This document shows positions 14,937 through 24,286 of a stretch of 64,000 nucleotides of DNA, piece after piece. The DNA is from Streptomyces sp. NBC_01429 (GTDB lineage Bacteria > Actinomycetota > Actinomycetes > Streptomycetales > Streptomycetaceae), in contig NZ_CP109599.1 in the NCBI RefSeq assembly GCF_036231945.1, positions 2,512,501 to 2,576,500 on the forward strand, in the 5' to 3' direction. The translations under genes and the position numbers were made by a program. The notes under the pieces are model-generated. The model was not told the origin of the DNA. It worked only from the letters and a program-made list of their open reading frames with translations, and did no database searches. The stretch's first letter is position 1, and every line of letters begins with the position of its first letter.

Positions 14937-16355
14937 TCAGCGGAGTGTTCGGCGCGGGGCGGCGGCCGGGACGGATCCCAGGTCACCCCAGAGGTGGGCG
15001 GTGGTCTCCACGCCTTTGAGGAGCAGTTCGATCTCGATCTTCTCGTTCGGAGCGTGCCAGCCGTCAGACGGTACGGAGACGCCCAGGAAGAGCACCGGCG
15101 CGCCCAGCACGTCCTGGAGGTCGGCGGCCGGTCCCGAGCCGCCCTCGCGGGTGAAGCGGACCTTCCGGCCGAAGGCGCGGCCCATGGACCGTACGACCGA
15201 CTGGAGCGCGGGGTGGTCCAGCGGGGTCAGACAGGGGCGGGTGGCCGCGCCGAAGGTGATCCGGTGGCGGATCCCGGCCGGGATCCGGGCCTCGGCCCAC
15301 TCCCGTACGGACCGCTCGATCCGGTCCGGGTCCTGTCCGGCGACCAGCCGGAAGGAGAGCTTCACCATGGCGGACGACGGGATGATCGTCTTGCCGCCCG
15401 GCCCCTGGTAGCCGCCGCCGATGCCGTTGACCTCGGCGGTCGGCCGGGCCCAGACGCGCTCCAGGGTGGAGTAGCCGGCCTCGCCGAGGGTGGCGTGGGA
15501 CGAGGCCGTGCGCAGCCACTCGTCCTCGTCGAAGGGCAGCTCGGCGATGAGGGCGCGCTCGGTCTCCGTCAGCTCGGCGACGCCGTCGTAGAAGCCCGGG
15601 ACGGTGACGCGTTCGTCCTCGTCGTGCAGGGCGGCGACCAGCCGGGCGGCGACCGTGGCCGGGTTCGGGACGGCTCCGCCGAAGGAGCCGGAGTGGATGT
15701 CCTGGTCGGGTCCGGACAGCTCGATCTCGCAGTCGGCGAGGCCGCGCATGCCCGTGCAGACGGTCGGGGTGTCCTCGGACCACATCCCGGTGTCGGAGAC
15801 GATCACCACATCGGCGGCGAGCCGCTCGGCATGCCGCTCCGTCAGGCCGCGGAAGTTCGGGGAGCCCGACTCCTCCTCGCCCTCGACCAGCAGCTTGAGG
15901 TGGACGGCGGGGGTGGTGCGTCCGGTGGCGGCCAGATGCGCCCGCACCCCGAGGGTGTGGAAGAACACCTGCCCCTTGTCGTCGGCCGCTCCGCGCGCGT
16001 ACATGCGGCCGTCCTTCACCACCGGTTCGAACGGGTCGGTGTGCCAGCCGTCCTCGCGGGCTGCGGGCTGCACGTCGTGATGGCCGTAGACGAGCACGGT
16101 CGGCGCGGCCGGGTCGTCTGAGGGCCACTCCGCGAAGACGGCGGGGGCGCCGGGTGTGTCCCAGATCTCAGTGACCGGGAAGCCGGTCTCCTTGAGTTCG
16201 GCGGCGAGCCAGTCGGCACTGCGCCGCACGTCAGCGTCGTGGTCGGGGTCTGCGGATACGGAAGGAATGCGCAGCCACTCGGCGAGGGCGTCGAGGAAGG
16301 CCGTGCGGTGGGTCTGGACGTACGTACGGACGACGCTGTCCGGAGTGTCGCTCAT
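14937..16355 (-). CDS. M20 family dipeptidase / metallopeptidase
   Basis: 472 residues. Metal-site motifs of the M20 fold are clear: VLVYGHHDVQP (His and Asp), YARGAADDKGQ (bridging Asp), KLLVEGEEESGSPN (catalytic Glu pair), VSDTGMW (Asp) and a C-terminal SDGWHAPNE (His). An inserted dimerisation domain carries DQDIHSGSFGGAVPNP. It likely hydrolyses dipeptides or cysteinyl-glycine type substrates with two zinc ions; specificity unknown. ATG giving SDTPDSVVR was chosen over a frame extending 22 residues upstream. Starts 10 bases after adnB. Confidence 0.93.
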   Translation of the reverse strand: MSDTPDSVVRTYVQTHRTAFLDALAEWLRIPSVSADPDHDADVRRSADWLAAELKETGFPVTEIWDTPGAPAVFAEWPSDDPAAPTVLVYGHHDVQPAAREDGWHTDPFEPVVKDGRMYARGAADDKGQVFFHTLGVRAHLAATGRTTPAVHLKLLVEGEEESGSPNFRGLTERHAERLAADVVIVSDTGMWSEDTPTVCTGMRGLADCEIELSGPDQDIHSGSFGGAVPNPATVAARLVAALHDEDERVTVPGFYDGVAELTETERALIAELPFDEDEWLRTASSHATLGEAGYSTLERVWARPTAEVNGIGGGYQGPGGKTIIPSSAMVKLSFRLVAGQDPDRIERSVREWAEARIPAGIRHRITFGAATRPCLTPLDHPALQSVVRSMGRAFGRKVRFTREGGSGPAADLQDVLGAPVLFLGVSVPSDGWHAPNEKIEIELLLKGVETTAHLWGDLGSVPAAAPRRTLR

Positions 16356-16365
16356 GATGTCGAGC

Positions 16366-19300
16366 CTAACGGGCCCGGCGAGCGGTCTCGTCTGCCGGAG
16401 GCGACGGCGGCCGGTCCGCACGGGTGTCCTCGCTCCGGTCGTCGTGGGTGAGGAGACGCTCCAGCTCGGGGCGGCCGGGAAGGCGCTCGGGCCAGACGAC
16501 CTCCCCGGTCCGCACGTAGAGGAAGGCGGCGGTCACGGCGGACAGCGGGATGCCGAGCTGCTCGGCCCAGGCGAGCCGGTAGACGGCGAGCTGGAGGGGG
16601 TCGGCGGTACGGGCCCGGTTGGTCTTCCAGTCCACGATCTCGTACGTGTACGACGGGGCACCGGTGGCCGGGTCCGTGGCCCGGTGGCGGTAGACGGCGT
16701 CGATTCGGCCCCGGACGACGCGGCCCGCGAGGGTGAGGTGGAAGGGCGTCTCCACCCGGTACGGCGTGCGGCGGGCGTACGGGGTGCGCTCGAACGCCTC
16801 CTTGAGCGCGGCGAGGTCGCGCTCGTCGGTGATCTCCGGCTCGTCCTCGTCACCGCCGGGCAGCTCGTCGGGGCCGAGCATCGGCAGCGGTATCTCCTCG
16901 AACCTCGACTCGACCCAGGCGTGGAACCGGGTGCCCCGGCGGGCCGCCGGCTGCGGCGGGCGCGGCATGGGCCGGGCCAGCTCCCGGGCGAAGCCGTCGG
17001 GGTCGGCGGCCAGCCGCAGCAGCTGGGAGGCGGACAGGGACGGCGGCACGAGTACGTCACGGACGGTGGCGCGGGCGCGGCGCAGCTCACCGGCGAGCGC
17101 GTCGAGGTCGCGGTCCCAGGAGGCGAGGGTGCGGGCCTCTTCGGGGGTGAGCGGCTCTTCCGGGGTGAGCGGCGCCTCCCCGGCCGCGCCGGACGGCGGC
17201 CGGGGGGCGGGGACGGGCGCCGGGGGCTCGTACGGATCGGGCGGGCCGGGTTCGTGGAGAGCGGGCTCACCCGGATCGGCGTCGTACGGATCGGGCTCGT
17301 ACGGATCAGGCCCGTACACGTCCGGCCCGTACACGTCCGGCTCGTACGCGTCCTCCCGCAGCCCGTCCCAGAAGTCCGGTTCCCCCGGATCTCCGGGCTC
17401 CCCCGGATCTCCCGGCTCTCCCGCTCCGAAGTCCTCGCTCCCGTCACTCCCCTCGCTCCCGTCTCCGGCCGCCCGGAGCTCCTCCAGGTGGGCCAGGACC
17501 GTGGCCCCGGCCTCCCGGCGGCGGGCGAAGGACCGCGCGTCCAGCGGCAGCGGCCAGGGGTGCGGGGTGGTCTCCGCCGCCAGGGACGGGTTCTCCTCGG
17601 TCTCTTCGGGCTCGTCCGCCCACGCCTCGATCTCGCCGTGACCCGCCGCGCAGTGGTCGTGGAGGGCGTGCAGGAAGTCCGAAGGACCCCGGGGGCGCTT
17701 CTGGGAGGGACCCCACCAGTGGCCCGAGCCGAGCAGGAGGGAGCGGGGGCGGGTGAAGGTGACATAGCCGAGGCGCAGCTCCTCGGTGTGCTGATGCTCC
17801 CTCATGTCCTCCTTGAAGGACTTGAGGCCCTTCGCGTCCCACGAGACGACCCCGGGGAGCGTCGGGGCGTCGCCGCGCAGGGGGTGCGGGAGGACCTTGG
17901 GCTGCGCGGTCCACGCCTCGCGGGCCCTGGTGTTGGGGAACTGGCCGGTGACGAGTCCCGGGACGGCGACGACGTCCCACTCCAGGCCCTTGGACTTGTG
18001 GGCGGTGAGGACCTTCACGGTGTTCTCGCCGCCGGGCAGCGCGTTGTCGAGGCCCTTCTCGTACTGCGCGGCCGTACGGAGGAACCCGAGGAAGGCCAGC
18101 AGGCCGGCCTCCCCGTCGAGCGCGGCGAAGGAGGCCGCGATGTCGAGGAAGTTGCCGAGGGTCTCCCGGCGGCGGGCGGCCAGGGCGTGCGGGGACGCGG
18201 AGAGTTCGACTTCGAGGCCGGTGGTGGCGAGGACGCGGTGCAGGACGTCCATGAGCGGGTCGGCCAGGGAGCGGCGCAGCTCGCGCAGCTCGGCGGCGAG
18301 GCGGGCGAAGCGGACCCGGGCGGCGGCGGAGAAGGGCAGCCCGTCCTCGGGGGTGCCCGCCGGTTCCAGGAAGGTGTCGAGGGCGTCGGCGAGCGAGATC
18401 ACCTCGGCGGGGTCGGTGCCCTCGACCGCCGCGGCGAGCCGCGCGTCGGGGTCGTCGTCCGCGCAGGCGCCGGCGGACCGGTGGACCAGCAGCCGGGCGC
18501 GACGGCCGAGCAGCGCCAGGTCGCGGGGGCCGATGGACCAGCGGGGGCCGGTGAGGAGCCGGACCAGCGAGGCGTTGGCGCCGGGGTCCTGGAGGACCTC
18601 GCACACCGCGACGAGGTCGGCGACCTCCGGCAGGTGGAGCAGCCCGGACAGACCGACGACCTCGACGGGCACGTCACGGGCCACCAGCGCGGCCTGGATC
18701 TGCGGGAAGTCGCCCGCCGTCCGGCACAGCACGGCGATCTCGGCGGGCTCCGTGCCCGTGCGCACGAGATGGGCGAGGGAGTCGGCGAGCCACTCGATCT
18801 CCTCCGCGTGCGTGCGCAGCAGGGCGCAGCGCACGCTGCCGTCGCGCTCCGCGCCCGGCGCGGGGCGCAGCGCCTCGACGCCCTCGTGCATCGCGCGCAG
18901 CGGCCCGGCGAGGCCGTTGGCGAGGTCCAGCAGCCTGCCGCCGCTGCGGCGGTTCTCGCTGAGGGAGTGGCGGGCGGCGGGGGCGCCGTCGGCGTGCGGG
19001 AAGTGGGCCGGGAAGTCGTCGAGGTTGGCGACGGAGGCGCCGCGCCAGCCGTAGATGGCCTGGCAGGGGTCGCCGACGGCGGTCACGGCGTGGCCCGTAC
19101 CGCCGCCGAAGAGCGCGGAGAGCAGCAGGCGCTGAGCGACCGACGTGTCCTGGTACTCGTCGAGCAGGACGACCCGGAACTCGTCGCGGAGCAGGGCCCC
19201 GACCTCGGGTCTGGTGGCGGCCAGCTCGGCGGAGAGGGCGATCTGGTCGCCGAAGTCGAGCAGATCGCGGGCGCTCTTGGCCTCCCGGTAGCGCCCGACG

Positions 19301-19977
19301 AGTTCGAGCAGCTCGCGGCGGGCGGCGGCGGTCTCGGGGATCTTGCGCAGCTCGGCGTTGCTGAGCCTGACCCCGTCGAGCGCGGCGAGCAGCTCGGTGT
19401 CGTGGGCGGTGAGCCGGGCGGGCGCCACGAGGTGCTCCGCCAGCTCGGCGTCGAGCGCGAGCAGATCGCTGACCAGGGCGGGGAGGGTCTTGGTCAGGGC
19501 GGGATACGGTCCCGGCGCGTCCCGCAGGACGCGCGCGGCGAGCTGGAAGCGGGTGGCGTCGGCGAGGAGCCGGGCGGTGGGTTCGAGGCCGATCCGCAGG
19601 CCGTGGTCGGTGAGGAGCCGGCCGGCGAAGGCGTGGTACGTCGAGATGCGCGGCTCGCCGGGGGGATCGTCCCCCGCGATGGGGTCCGGATCCGTGACCC
19701 CGGCGCGGACCAGCGCCTTGCGGACGCGCTCGGCCAGCTCGCCCGCCGCCTTGTTGGTGAACGTGAGCCCGAGGACCTGCTCGGGCGCGACCTGTCCGCT
19801 GCCCACCAGCCACACCACCCGGGCGGCCATCACCGTCGTCTTCCCCGAGCCGGCTCCGGCCACGATCACCTGCGGGGCGGGCGGCGCGGTGACGCAGGCC
19901 ATCTGCTCCGGGGTGAAGGGGATCCCGAGGAGCTCCTTGAGCCGCTCGGGATCGGTGAGGGGTACGGACACGGACAT
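16366..19977 (-). CDS. adnB: AdnB-type helicase-nuclease subunit (UvrD motor plus PD-(D/E)XK nuclease)
   Basis: 1203 residues. Motor motifs: VIVAGAGSGKTTVMAARV (Walker A, about residue 40), LTFTNKAAGELA, VVLLDEYQDTSVAQR, GDPCQAIYGWRGA, LTAHKSKGLEWDVV. The C-terminal nuclease shows GTRFHAWVESRF, VRGRIDAVYR and YEIVDWKTNRARTADPLQLAVYRLAW, the Asp and D-W-K catalytic set with the QxxxY motif. AdnAB is the actinobacterial counterpart of RecBCD/AddAB for end resection and was reported essential in Streptomyces. An acidic Pro/Gly/Tyr linker (about residues 840-930, repeats like YGPDVYGPDPYEPDPY) separates motor from nuclease and seems lineage-specific. ATG start chosen at SVSVPLT. Confidence 0.92.
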   Translation of the reverse strand: MSVSVPLTDPERLKELLGIPFTPEQMACVTAPPAPQVIVAGAGSGKTTVMAARVVWLVGSGQVAPEQVLGLTFTNKAAGELAERVRKALVRAGVTDPDPIAGDDPPGEPRISTYHAFAGRLLTDHGLRIGLEPTARLLADATRFQLAARVLRDAPGPYPALTKTLPALVSDLLALDAELAEHLVAPARLTAHDTELLAALDGVRLSNAELRKIPETAAARRELLELVGRYREAKSARDLLDFGDQIALSAELAATRPEVGALLRDEFRVVLLDEYQDTSVAQRLLLSALFGGGTGHAVTAVGDPCQAIYGWRGASVANLDDFPAHFPHADGAPAARHSLSENRRSGGRLLDLANGLAGPLRAMHEGVEALRPAPGAERDGSVRCALLRTHAEEIEWLADSLAHLVRTGTEPAEIAVLCRTAGDFPQIQAALVARDVPVEVVGLSGLLHLPEVADLVAVCEVLQDPGANASLVRLLTGPRWSIGPRDLALLGRRARLLVHRSAGACADDDPDARLAAAVEGTDPAEVISLADALDTFLEPAGTPEDGLPFSAAARVRFARLAAELRELRRSLADPLMDVLHRVLATTGLEVELSASPHALAARRRETLGNFLDIAASFAALDGEAGLLAFLGFLRTAAQYEKGLDNALPGGENTVKVLTAHKSKGLEWDVVAVPGLVTGQFPNTRAREAWTAQPKVLPHPLRGDAPTLPGVVSWDAKGLKSFKEDMREHQHTEELRLGYVTFTRPRSLLLGSGHWWGPSQKRPRGPSDFLHALHDHCAAGHGEIEAWADEPEETEENPSLAAETTPHPWPLPLDARSFARRREAGATVLAHLEELRAAGDGSEGSDGSEDFGAGEPGDPGEPGDPGEPDFWDGLREDAYEPDVYGPDVYGPDPYEPDPYDADPGEPALHEPGPPDPYEPPAPVPAPRPPSGAAGEAPLTPEEPLTPEEARTLASWDRDLDALAGELRRARATVRDVLVPPSLSASQLLRLAADPDGFARELARPMPRPPQPAARRGTRFHAWVESRFEEIPLPMLGPDELPGGDEDEPEITDERDLAALKEAFERTPYARRTPYRVETPFHLTLAGRVVRGRIDAVYRHRATDPATGAPSYTYEIVDWKTNRARTADPLQLAVYRLAWAEQLGIPLSAVTAAFLYVRTGEVVWPERLPGRPELERLLTHDDRSEDTRADRPPSPPADETARRAR

Positions 19978-20037
19978 GTCGGGAAGGTTATCGGCCGCCA
20001 CTGACAACGGACGGGGGCGGCAGGCGTGGCCGCCGGT

Positions 20038-20097
20038 CGCGCGGGTGTCTCGTTCCACGGCCGCTGGTCGGCGGCCGCGCGGGTGTTTCATTCCACG
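20038..20097 (-). repeat. Imperfect 22-bp direct repeat at the adnA-adnB junction
   Basis: Bases 20038-20059 and 20076-20097 are 22-bp copies differing at two positions, 38 bases apart. The second copy covers the adnA stop codon region and the first lies in the 110-bp gap before adnB, as if the 3' end of adnA had been partly duplicated. Confidence 0.6.
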
Positions 20098-23000
20098 ACC
20101 TGCCGCCCCTCCGGCTGCGCGCTGCACGACGCGCGGAACGCGCAGTGCGCGCAGTGCTGGCCCGTGGAGGGGGTGAAGCGTTCGTCCAGGACGCGGCCGG
20201 CCGCCGTGGTGAGCAGCTCGCCGACCCACTCCCCGGTGAGCGGTTCCTGCGCCTGGATCCTGGGGAGTTCCTCGCCGCCCTCCTTCTTGGGGGCCGGCTG
20301 GCGCAGCTGGACGAGTTCGGCACCGGCCGACGGCGGGCGGCGGCCGTCGAAGACGTCGTCGAGGGCGCCCTCGCCCACGGCGAGCTGGTAGACGGCGAGC
20401 TGGGGGTGGCGGGCCACCTCGTCCTTGGTGGGGGCCTGTTTGCCGGTCTTGAAGTCGACCACGTAGGCGTGGCCCTCCGCGTCCCGCTCCACCCGGTCCA
20501 TGGAGCCGCGGATCCGTACTTCGTACGGACCCGCTTCGAGGGTGACGTCGAAGCCGTGCTCCGTGGCGGCGGGGGTCCGGCCGCCCCGGTCCATGACGTG
20601 CCAGCGCAGGAAGCGTTCGAGCGCCACGCGCGCGTGCTCCTTCTCCTGCTGGGACTTCCAGGGCGCGTCGAAGGCGAGCGCGTCCCATACGGAGTCCAGC
20701 CGGGTCATGAGGACGGCGAGGTCGGCGGGGGTGCGGCCGGAGGCGACCTCGTCGGCCAGGACATGGACGACGTTGCCGAACCCCTGGGCGGCCGTGGCGG
20801 GCGCGTCCGCCTTCACCTCGCGCCCCAGGAACCACTGGAGCGCGCAGGTGTTGGCCAGTTGTTCCAGGGCGCTGCCGGAGAGCGCGACGGGTCGGTCCCG
20901 GTCGCGCAGCGGTTCCGGCGCCCGGGTCGGCTCGTACATCCCCCACCAGCGGTCCGGGTGCGCGGCGGGCACGAGCACCTGGCCCTCGTCGTCGGCGAGG
21001 GCCGCGAGCCGGGCGAGGCGCCGGGCCGCCGCGTCCCGCAGCGCCGGGGTCGCTTCCGGGTCGACGGTGGTGGCGCGCAACTCCGCGACCAGCGGGGCGA
21101 CGGCGAGCGGGCGGCGGGGACGGGCGGTGATGTCGCGGGGTTCGACGCCCAGTTCCGGCAGGAAGCGGGAGGGCTGGTCGCCGTCGTCGGCGGGCGCCTT
21201 GACGGCCGTGACGACGAGCCGGTCGCGGGCTCGGGTGGCGGCGACGTAGAACAGCCGTCGCTCCTCCGTAAGGAGGGCGCCGGGCGAGAGGGGCTCGGCC
21301 AGCCCGTCCCGGCCGATCCGGTCCGCCTCCAGCAGGGAGCCACGCCGTCGCAGGTCGGGCCAGAGGCCTTCCTGCACACCCGCGACGACGACCAGCCGCC
21401 ATTCGAGCCCCTTGGCGCGGTGCGCCGTCATCAGCCGGACGGCGTCGGGGCGTACGGCGCGCCGGGTGAGGGTGTCGGCGGCGATGTCCTGCGCGTCCAG
21501 CTCCAGCAGGAAGTTGAGCGCGCCGCGGCCTCCGGTGCGCCGCTCGGCGCGGGCCGCCGCGTCGAAGAGGGCGCACACGGCGTCGAGGTCGCGGTCGGCG
21601 TTACGGCCACCGGCGCCGCCGCGCAGGGCTGACCGTTCGAGCCGCCCCGGCCAGGTGGTGCCCTGCCACAGCTCCCACAGCGCCTCCTCGGCCGTACCGC
21701 CGCCCTGAAGCAGCTCGCGCGCCTTGCGCAGCAGCGCGCCGAGCCGCTGCGCGCCCCTGGCGTACGCGGGATCGTGCGCCACCAGCCGCTCCGGCTCCGC
21801 GACGGCCCGCGCCAGCAGTACGTCGGACGGCGCGGGCACCGCCACCCCGCCGGCCCGCTCCTCGTCCCGCAGGGCCCGCCCGAGGCGCCGCAGATCGGCC
21901 GTGTCCATGCCGCCGAGGGGCGACGCGAGAAGGGTGAGGGCGGTCTCGGCATCGAGCCACGCGCCCTCCCCGGGTTCGACGAGGTCGGTGGGGTCAGTGA
22001 GGTCGGTGGGGTCAACAGGATCAGCGGAGTCGACAGGATCAGTGGGGTCGGCGGGATCGGCGGAGTCGGCGCGATCCGTCGGCCCCGTGGCCTCCGCCGC
22101 GGCCCGCAGCGACGCCCTGGCCACCGCCCTCAGCGCCGTCAGCAGCGGGGCCACCGCCGGCTCGTGGCGCAGCGGAACGTCGTCGCCGTCCACCTCCAGC
22201 GGAACGCCCGCCGAGGTCAGGGCGCGGCGGATCGAGGGGATGGTGCGGCCGCCGGCACGCACCAGCACGGCCATGTCCTGCCACGGAACCCCGTCCTCCA
22301 GATGGGCGCGGCGCAGGATGTCGGCGATGTTGTCCAGCTCCGCCGACGGGGTGGGGAAGGTGTACGTCTCGACCCGGCCGCCCTCCCGTACCGCCGTCGG
22401 CTCGCGGTGCGTGCGTACCTTCTCGGCGGGGAGCCGGGTCAGCGGCATCCGGCGGGTCAGCAGCCGGGTCGCCGCCAGCAGCCGGTCGCCCGAGCGGCGG
22501 GAGGTGGTGAGCACCTCGACCGGCGCCGGGCGGCCGTCGGAGCGCGGGAAGGCGTCGGGGAAGTCGAGGATGCCGTTCACATCGGCGCCCCGGAAGGCGT
22601 AGATCGACTGGTCGGGGTCGCCGAAGGCGACCAGGGTGCGGCCCCGGCCCGCCACCGCGTGCAACAGCCTGACCTGCGCCGGGTCGGTGTCCTGGTACTC
22701 GTCGACGAACACCGCGTCGTACCCGGCGACGATCCGCGCGGCGACCTCCGGGCGCTCCGCGAGCAGCACCGCGCGGTGCACCAGCTCCGCGTAGTCCAGC
22801 ACCCCCTGCATGTCCAGGACATCCAGGTACTCGGCGAGGAAGGCCGCGGCGGCCCCCCAGTCGGGCCGCCCGGTGCGCCGCGCGAACGCCGCCAGGGCGT
22901 CGGGTCCGAGCCCCAGTTCGCGGCTGCGGGCGAGGACGGCCCGTACCTCGTCGGCGAAGCCGCGCGTGGTCAGGCACGCCCGCAGCTCGTCCGGCCAGCG

Positions 23001-23549
23001 CACCCGCTGGTGCCCCTCGCGCTCCAGTTGGAGCTGGCCCGCGAGGAGATCGCGTACGGCCACGTCCTGCTCGGGCCCGGAGAGCAGCCGCAGCGGTTCG
23101 CTGAACAGCTCGGCCTCCTGGTGCGCGCGGATCAGGGCGTAGCAGAAGGAGTGGAAGGTGGTCGCCTGCGGCGCGCGCGCGGCGCCGAGCCGGACGGCCA
23201 TCCGGTCGCGCAGCTCCACCGCCGCCTTGCGGCTGAAGGTCAGGACGAGGATCCGTTCGGGGGCGGTGCCCCGGGCGACCCGCCGGGCGACGGATTCCAC
23301 CAGCGTCGTCGTCTTGCCCGTGCCCGGCCCGGCCAGCACCAGCATCGGTCCGGCCCCATGGTCAACCACACGGCGCTGCGCTGCGTCCAGCACAGGAGGA
23401 TCCACCGCGACCGGCGCGGTGCGTACCAGCCGGTACGTACCCGACGGCCGCTGCCCTGCCCGGCGGTACGGAGCACGCCGGGTGACGGGCCCGGGGGCGG
23501 CCCCGGGCGGAGAACCGGTGGAAGACCCGGTGGATGAAGGGAAGCTCAC
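20088..23549 (-). CDS. adnA: AdnA-type helicase-nuclease subunit with Fe-S cluster
   Basis: 1153 residues. Motor motifs: LVLAGPGTGKTTTLVESV, LTFSRKAAVELRDRM, VFVDEYQDTDPAQ, GDPDQSIYAFRGAD, TAHRAKGLEWRLVVV, LFYVAATRARDRLVV. The nuclease part has GFGNVVHVLADE, IRGSMDRVERD and AYVVDFKTGKQAPTKDEVARHPQLAVYQL. A cysteine in NTCALQWF plus CAHCAFRASC near the C-terminus form the four-Cys AddB/AdnA Fe-S site. It pairs with AdnB in double-strand break resection. A Thr/Asp/Pro repeat insertion lies at about residues 490-530. The GTG start giving SFPSSTGSS is uncertain because the first 65 residues are low complexity and the ribosome site is weak. Confidence 0.9.
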   Translation of the reverse strand: MSFPSSTGSSTGSPPGAAPGPVTRRAPYRRAGQRPSGTYRLVRTAPVAVDPPVLDAAQRRVVDHGAGPMLVLAGPGTGKTTTLVESVARRVARGTAPERILVLTFSRKAAVELRDRMAVRLGAARAPQATTFHSFCYALIRAHQEAELFSEPLRLLSGPEQDVAVRDLLAGQLQLEREGHQRVRWPDELRACLTTRGFADEVRAVLARSRELGLGPDALAAFARRTGRPDWGAAAAFLAEYLDVLDMQGVLDYAELVHRAVLLAERPEVAARIVAGYDAVFVDEYQDTDPAQVRLLHAVAGRGRTLVAFGDPDQSIYAFRGADVNGILDFPDAFPRSDGRPAPVEVLTTSRRSGDRLLAATRLLTRRMPLTRLPAEKVRTHREPTAVREGGRVETYTFPTPSAELDNIADILRRAHLEDGVPWQDMAVLVRAGGRTIPSIRRALTSAGVPLEVDGDDVPLRHEPAVAPLLTALRAVARASLRAAAEATGPTDRADSADPADPTDPVDSADPVDPTDLTDPTDLVEPGEGAWLDAETALTLLASPLGGMDTADLRRLGRALRDEERAGGVAVPAPSDVLLARAVAEPERLVAHDPAYARGAQRLGALLRKARELLQGGGTAEEALWELWQGTTWPGRLERSALRGGAGGRNADRDLDAVCALFDAAARAERRTGGRGALNFLLELDAQDIAADTLTRRAVRPDAVRLMTAHRAKGLEWRLVVVAGVQEGLWPDLRRRGSLLEADRIGRDGLAEPLSPGALLTEERRLFYVAATRARDRLVVTAVKAPADDGDQPSRFLPELGVEPRDITARPRRPLAVAPLVAELRATTVDPEATPALRDAAARRLARLAALADDEGQVLVPAAHPDRWWGMYEPTRAPEPLRDRDRPVALSGSALEQLANTCALQWFLGREVKADAPATAAQGFGNVVHVLADEVASGRTPADLAVLMTRLDSVWDALAFDAPWKSQQEKEHARVALERFLRWHVMDRGGRTPAATEHGFDVTLEAGPYEVRIRGSMDRVERDAEGHAYVVDFKTGKQAPTKDEVARHPQLAVYQLAVGEGALDDVFDGRRPPSAGAELVQLRQPAPKKEGGEELPRIQAQEPLTGEWVGELLTTAAGRVLDERFTPSTGQHCAHCAFRASCSAQPEGRQVVE
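21977..22077 (-). repeat. Degenerate 9-bp repeats encoding a Thr/Asp/Pro tract in adnA
   Basis: Successive GGTCGGTGG/GATCAGCGG-like units on the plus strand translate on the minus strand as repeated DPTD, DSAD and DLTD tripeptides. The tract is inserted inside the helicase body and is probably a flexible surface loop. Confidence 0.75.
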
Positions 23550-23589
23550 GTGGATCGCCGGTCCTGGAAGGGGTGCTGGTGGTGACGGA

Positions 23590-23622
23590 GCCCGGGCACG
23601 AGACGGGTGTCCGTGCCCGGGC
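23590..23622. terminator. Hairpin between adnA and the ATL gene
   Basis: GCCCGGGCACG and CGTGCCCGGGC form a perfect 11-bp stem with an 11-base loop, 41 bases upstream of the adnA start and downstream of the ATL gene on the same strand. It may terminate the ATL transcript or sit in the adnA leader. The 314-bp gap 23550-23863 contains only this hairpin and the repeat below. Confidence 0.45.
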
Positions 23623-23725
23623 CGGAGCGCCCGCGGTGCTGAGGGCACCGGTGGGGCGCGGGGTGCGGCTGGTGTGTGCCGACGACGCTACGCCGTCGGG
23701 CGGCCGGGCCGCGTACCGCCCGTCG

Positions 23726-23785
23726 CCCGGAGGCCGCTCATCCGGAGGCCGCCCGCCCGGAGGCGGCTCACCGGGAGGCCGCCGC
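23726..23785. repeat. Four degenerate 15-17 bp tandem repeats in intergenic DNA
   Basis: Four head-to-tail units share the core CCGGAGGCCGC with small differences. They lie downstream of the ATL gene and upstream of adnA. No coding role; function unknown. Confidence 0.65.
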
Positions 23786-23863
23786 ACCCGACCGCCGCGT
23801 CAGCCGTACGGTCCTTCGGTCCTGCCCGGCGACTCCCGCCGGACGGCCGGATGCCGGAAGCTG

Positions 23864-24286
23864 TCATATGTGAGCCATATCGCCCGTGCCCGCGCCGTCC
23901 CACCGCGCCCGCTTCATGTCCAGGCGCGGCAGATGCCCCTCCGCCGTACGCGCGGCCTCGCGCAGCGGCGTGCCCTCCTCGCGGTAGCGGTCCAGGGCCC
24001 GCAGCTCGTGCCCCGCCAGCAGCGCGCCGTCGGAGCGGACCACACGCCACCAGGGCACGGCGGCGCCGTAGAGCGCCATGGCCCGGCCCACCTGACGCGG
24101 GCCTCCGTCGCCGAGCCACTCCGCGACATCGCCGTACGTCATCACTCTTCCGGGCGGGATCAGCTCGGCGACATCCAGCACCCGTTCCGCGTAGTCGGGC
24201 AGCCGCGCCGCCCCCTCGCCCACCGGCTCCCCGGTCCCCTCGGCTTCCGCCGCTTCCCCGGCATCGTCGTTCCTCATCCGCTCCAT
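23864..24286 (-). CDS. Alkyltransferase-like protein (ATL, MGMT family without the catalytic Cys)
   Basis: About 140 residues. The DNA-binding domain of MGMT is clear: YAERVLDVAELIPPGRVMTYGDVA and the recognition segment RQVGRAM (Arg finger region). The active-site PCHRV is replaced by PWWRVV, so no alkyl acceptor Cys exists; this is the ATL configuration (Trp at that place), which binds O6-alkylguanine and hands it to nucleotide excision repair. Two ATGs, 24286 and 24277, are possible; neither has a strong ribosome site. The Glu/Gly-rich first 25 residues are not conserved sequence type. Upstream of adnA and divergent from the flippase fusion. Confidence 0.88.
   Translation of the reverse strand: MERMRNDDAGEAAEAEGTGEPVGEGAARLPDYAERVLDVAELIPPGRVMTYGDVAEWLGDGGPRQVGRAMALYGAAVPWWRVVRSDGALLAGHELRALDRYREEGTPLREAARTAEGHLPRLDMKRARWDGAGTGDMAHI

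Noticed and set aside
16156..20004. Plus-strand open frame opposite adnB
   Set aside because: GC-driven shadow; the minus strand carries full helicase and nuclease motifs.
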